From contig NZ_JAJAWH010000020.1 of the NCBI RefSeq assembly GCF_020531965.1, forward strand, positions 1 through 64,000: DNA of 64,000 nucleotides, given 5' to 3'. Source of the stretch: Pseudorhizobium xiangyangii (GTDB lineage Bacteria > Pseudomonadota > Alphaproteobacteria > Rhizobiales > Rhizobiaceae). The position numbers and the translations under genes are program-made. Of the stretch, positions 62,725-64,000 are shown in pieces; position 1 is the first letter of the stretch; the number at the start of each line of letters is the position of its first letter. The notes beneath the pieces were generated by a model. The model was not told the origin of the DNA. It did not search any database and saw only the letters and a list, made by a program, of their open reading frames with translations.

Positions 62725-64000
62725 TTGTCTAAGGTTGTTTTTGTTCCCCGCGAAGGTGCGGGTGAGGACCGGGTCGCTGCGTCCGCCGATACGGTGAAGC
62801 GTCTTGCCGCGCTGGACTTCTCGGTTCTGGTCGAAGCTGGCGCGGGCGCCGCTTCCGGCATTCTCGACACGGATTATCAGGCCGCCGGCGCGCGGATCGG
62901 TTCGACGGCAGATGCCGCGACCGCAGATATCGTGTTGAAGGTGAACCGGCCGACAGCGATTGAAATTTCCGGATACAAATCCGGTGCCGTGGTCTTTGCG
63001 AGCATGGATCCCTACGGCAACGAGGCGGCCCTGGCCGCCATGGCCGGCGCCGGGCTCACCTCACTCGCCATGGAGCTGATGCCGCGCATCACGCGTGCCC
63101 AGTCGATGGACGTACTGTCCTCGCAAGCCAATCTTGCCGGCTACCGCGCGGTCATCGATGCGTCGCATGAATACGGCCGGGCGATGCCTATGATGATGAC
63201 CGCCGCCGGCACGGTTGCGGCCGCCAAGGTCTTCGTCATGGGGGCAGGGGTTGCCGGACTGCAGGCGATTGCTACGGCCCGCCGTCTCGGCGCCGTCGTT
63301 TCCGCAACGGACGTACGTCCCGCGGCCAAGGAACAGGTCGCCTCGCTCGGCGCCAAGTTCATCGCCGTCGAGGACGAGGAATTCAAGGCGGCCGAAACCG
63401 CAGGCGGCTACGCCAAGCAGATGTCGGAAGCCTACCAGGCCAAGCAGGCAGCGCTTGTTGCCGAGCATATCGCCAAGCAGGACATCGTCGTCACCACGGC
63501 TCTCATTCCCGGCCGGCCGGCGCCACGCCTCGTGACCCGCGCCATGCTCGCTTCGATGAAGGCGGGTTCGGTGGCTGTCGACCTCGCGGTCGAACGGGGC
63601 GGCAATATCGAGGGATCGGTGTCGGGCTCGATTGCCGAGGTCGAGGGCGTGAAGGTCATCGGCTACGCCAACATGGCTGGACGCGTCGCGGCATCGGCGT
63701 CGGCGCTCTATGCCAAGAACCTCTTTGTCTTCCTCGAAACCATGGTCGACAAGCAGACCAAGGAGTTCAAGGTCGATCCCGAGGACGAACTCGTCAAGGC
63801 GACAATGCTGACGCATGGCGGCAAAGTGGTTCACCCGAACTTTGCCGAGGCTGCCGCGGCGTTCGCCGCTCCTGCCAAGCTTCCGGCGAGCGGCGCCATC
63901 ATCGTGAAACCTGCGGCAAAGCAGGCACGCAAGCCGGCCACGCCAAACGCAGCCGTCGTGGATGAACAGCCAGCCGAGACGCCGAAGCGAACCCGCAAGA
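62725..64000 (+). CDS. pntA: NAD(P) transhydrogenase alpha subunit (partial; runs off the window)
   Basis: First 425 codons of the proton-translocating transhydrogenase NAD(H)-binding subunit. It opens at TTG 62725 (SKVVFVPREG), supported by GGGAGGG seven bases upstream; no ATG or GTG start fits. Hallmarks: the N-terminal AlaDh/PNT domain, the nucleotide loop VMGAGVAGLQAIATARRLGA and SGSIAEVEGVKVIGYANMAGRVA. After about residue 385 comes a low-complexity Ala/Pro/Lys linker that leads out of the window. In many alphaproteobacteria PntA is split into two chains, so the end may come soon after. Confidence 0.93.
   Translation, partial: MSKVVFVPREGAGEDRVAASADTVKRLAALDFSVLVEAGAGAASGILDTDYQAAGARIGSTADAATADIVLKVNRPTAIEISGYKSGAVVFASMDPYGNEAALAAMAGAGLTSLAMELMPRITRAQSMDVLSSQANLAGYRAVIDASHEYGRAMPMMMTAAGTVAAAKVFVMGAGVAGLQAIATARRLGAVVSATDVRPAAKEQVASLGAKFIAVEDEEFKAAETAGGYAKQMSEAYQAKQAALVAEHIAKQDIVVTTALIPGRPAPRLVTRAMLASMKAGSVAVDLAVERGGNIEGSVSGSIAEVEGVKVIGYANMAGRVAASASALYAKNLFVFLETMVDKQTKEFKVDPEDELVKATMLTHGGKVVHPNFAEAAAAFAAPAKLPASGAIIVKPAAKQARKPATPNAAVVDEQPAETPKRTRK

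Overview
The window is chromosomal DNA of an alphaproteobacterium, almost certainly Rhizobiaceae (Rhizobium, Ensifer/Sinorhizobium, Shinella and relatives). This rests on protein content and regulatory style: a SitABCD manganese importer behind Mur-type boxes, an aa3-type cytochrome oxidase subunit IV gene next to pntA, an ornithine decarboxylase behind a long structured leader, a DUF1007/nickel-permease pair, CtrA-type boxes, and short GC-rich intergenic repeats of rhizobial type. DNA is GC-rich and densely coded. I saw no rRNA, tRNA, CRISPR array, insertion sequence or prophage. The species cannot be named from the sequence alone.

Layout. 1-6.5 kb: end of a cut-off gene, DNA repair (nth; an AraC-HTH/Ogt alkyltransferase), a DUF2244 protein, a SorC-type regulator divergent from transaldolase, and an MFS transporter with its MarR regulator sharing twin CGGGTATATACCCG operators. 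6.5-10 kb: the overlapping sitABCD operon. 10-17.3 kb: a membrane-anchored protein split by an apparent frameshift, lysS, gltX, an SLC13-type carrier and TerC. 17.6-28.5 kb: a sugar locus: LacI regulator, xylB, xylA, a DUF1349 protein, a ribose-type ABC importer (ATPase, permease, binding protein), a TIM-barrel isomerase/epimerase and a Gfo/Idh/MocA dehydrogenase. A 13-bp element is shared by the LacI promoter and the ABC promoter.

28.6-45 kb: DoxX, a tiny membrane protein, a glycoside-hydrolase-1 remnant, metNIQ, tRNA hydroxylase trhO, split CHAD and CYTH genes, KDPG aldolase, a DUF533 gene whose ribosome-binding site lies inside a perfect hairpin, a glycosyltransferase, two GNAT genes, a nickel/cobalt permease with DUF1007 partner, a LysR regulator, ornithine decarboxylase and an outer-membrane beta-barrel protein. 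45-54.7 kb: a serine hydrolase, a convergent intergenic region with a cobalamin-riboswitch-like fold, a spermidine-synthase-like methyltransferase, a WD40 protein, a COG0523 metallochaperone GTPase, vapBC, creatininase/MarR, LacI with a 2-hydroxyacid dehydrogenase, and a class I glutamine amidotransferase-like hydrolase. 54.9-64 kb: a TRAP transporter, a membrane GGDEF/EAL protein, a FeeM-like acyltransferase behind a CtrA box, cytochrome oxidase subunit IV and the first part of pntA.

The window is mostly ordinary core metabolism, and I did not find a clear new defence or biosynthetic system. The most promising leads are in the non-coding and boundary signals: the CCC-TGA frame change at 10.92 kb, the RBS-trapping hairpin at 35.8 kb, the leader RNA at 41.8-42.2 kb, the orphan structured region at 46.2-46.5 kb, the paired operators, and the CtrA-box/FeeM/c-di-GMP neighbourhood.
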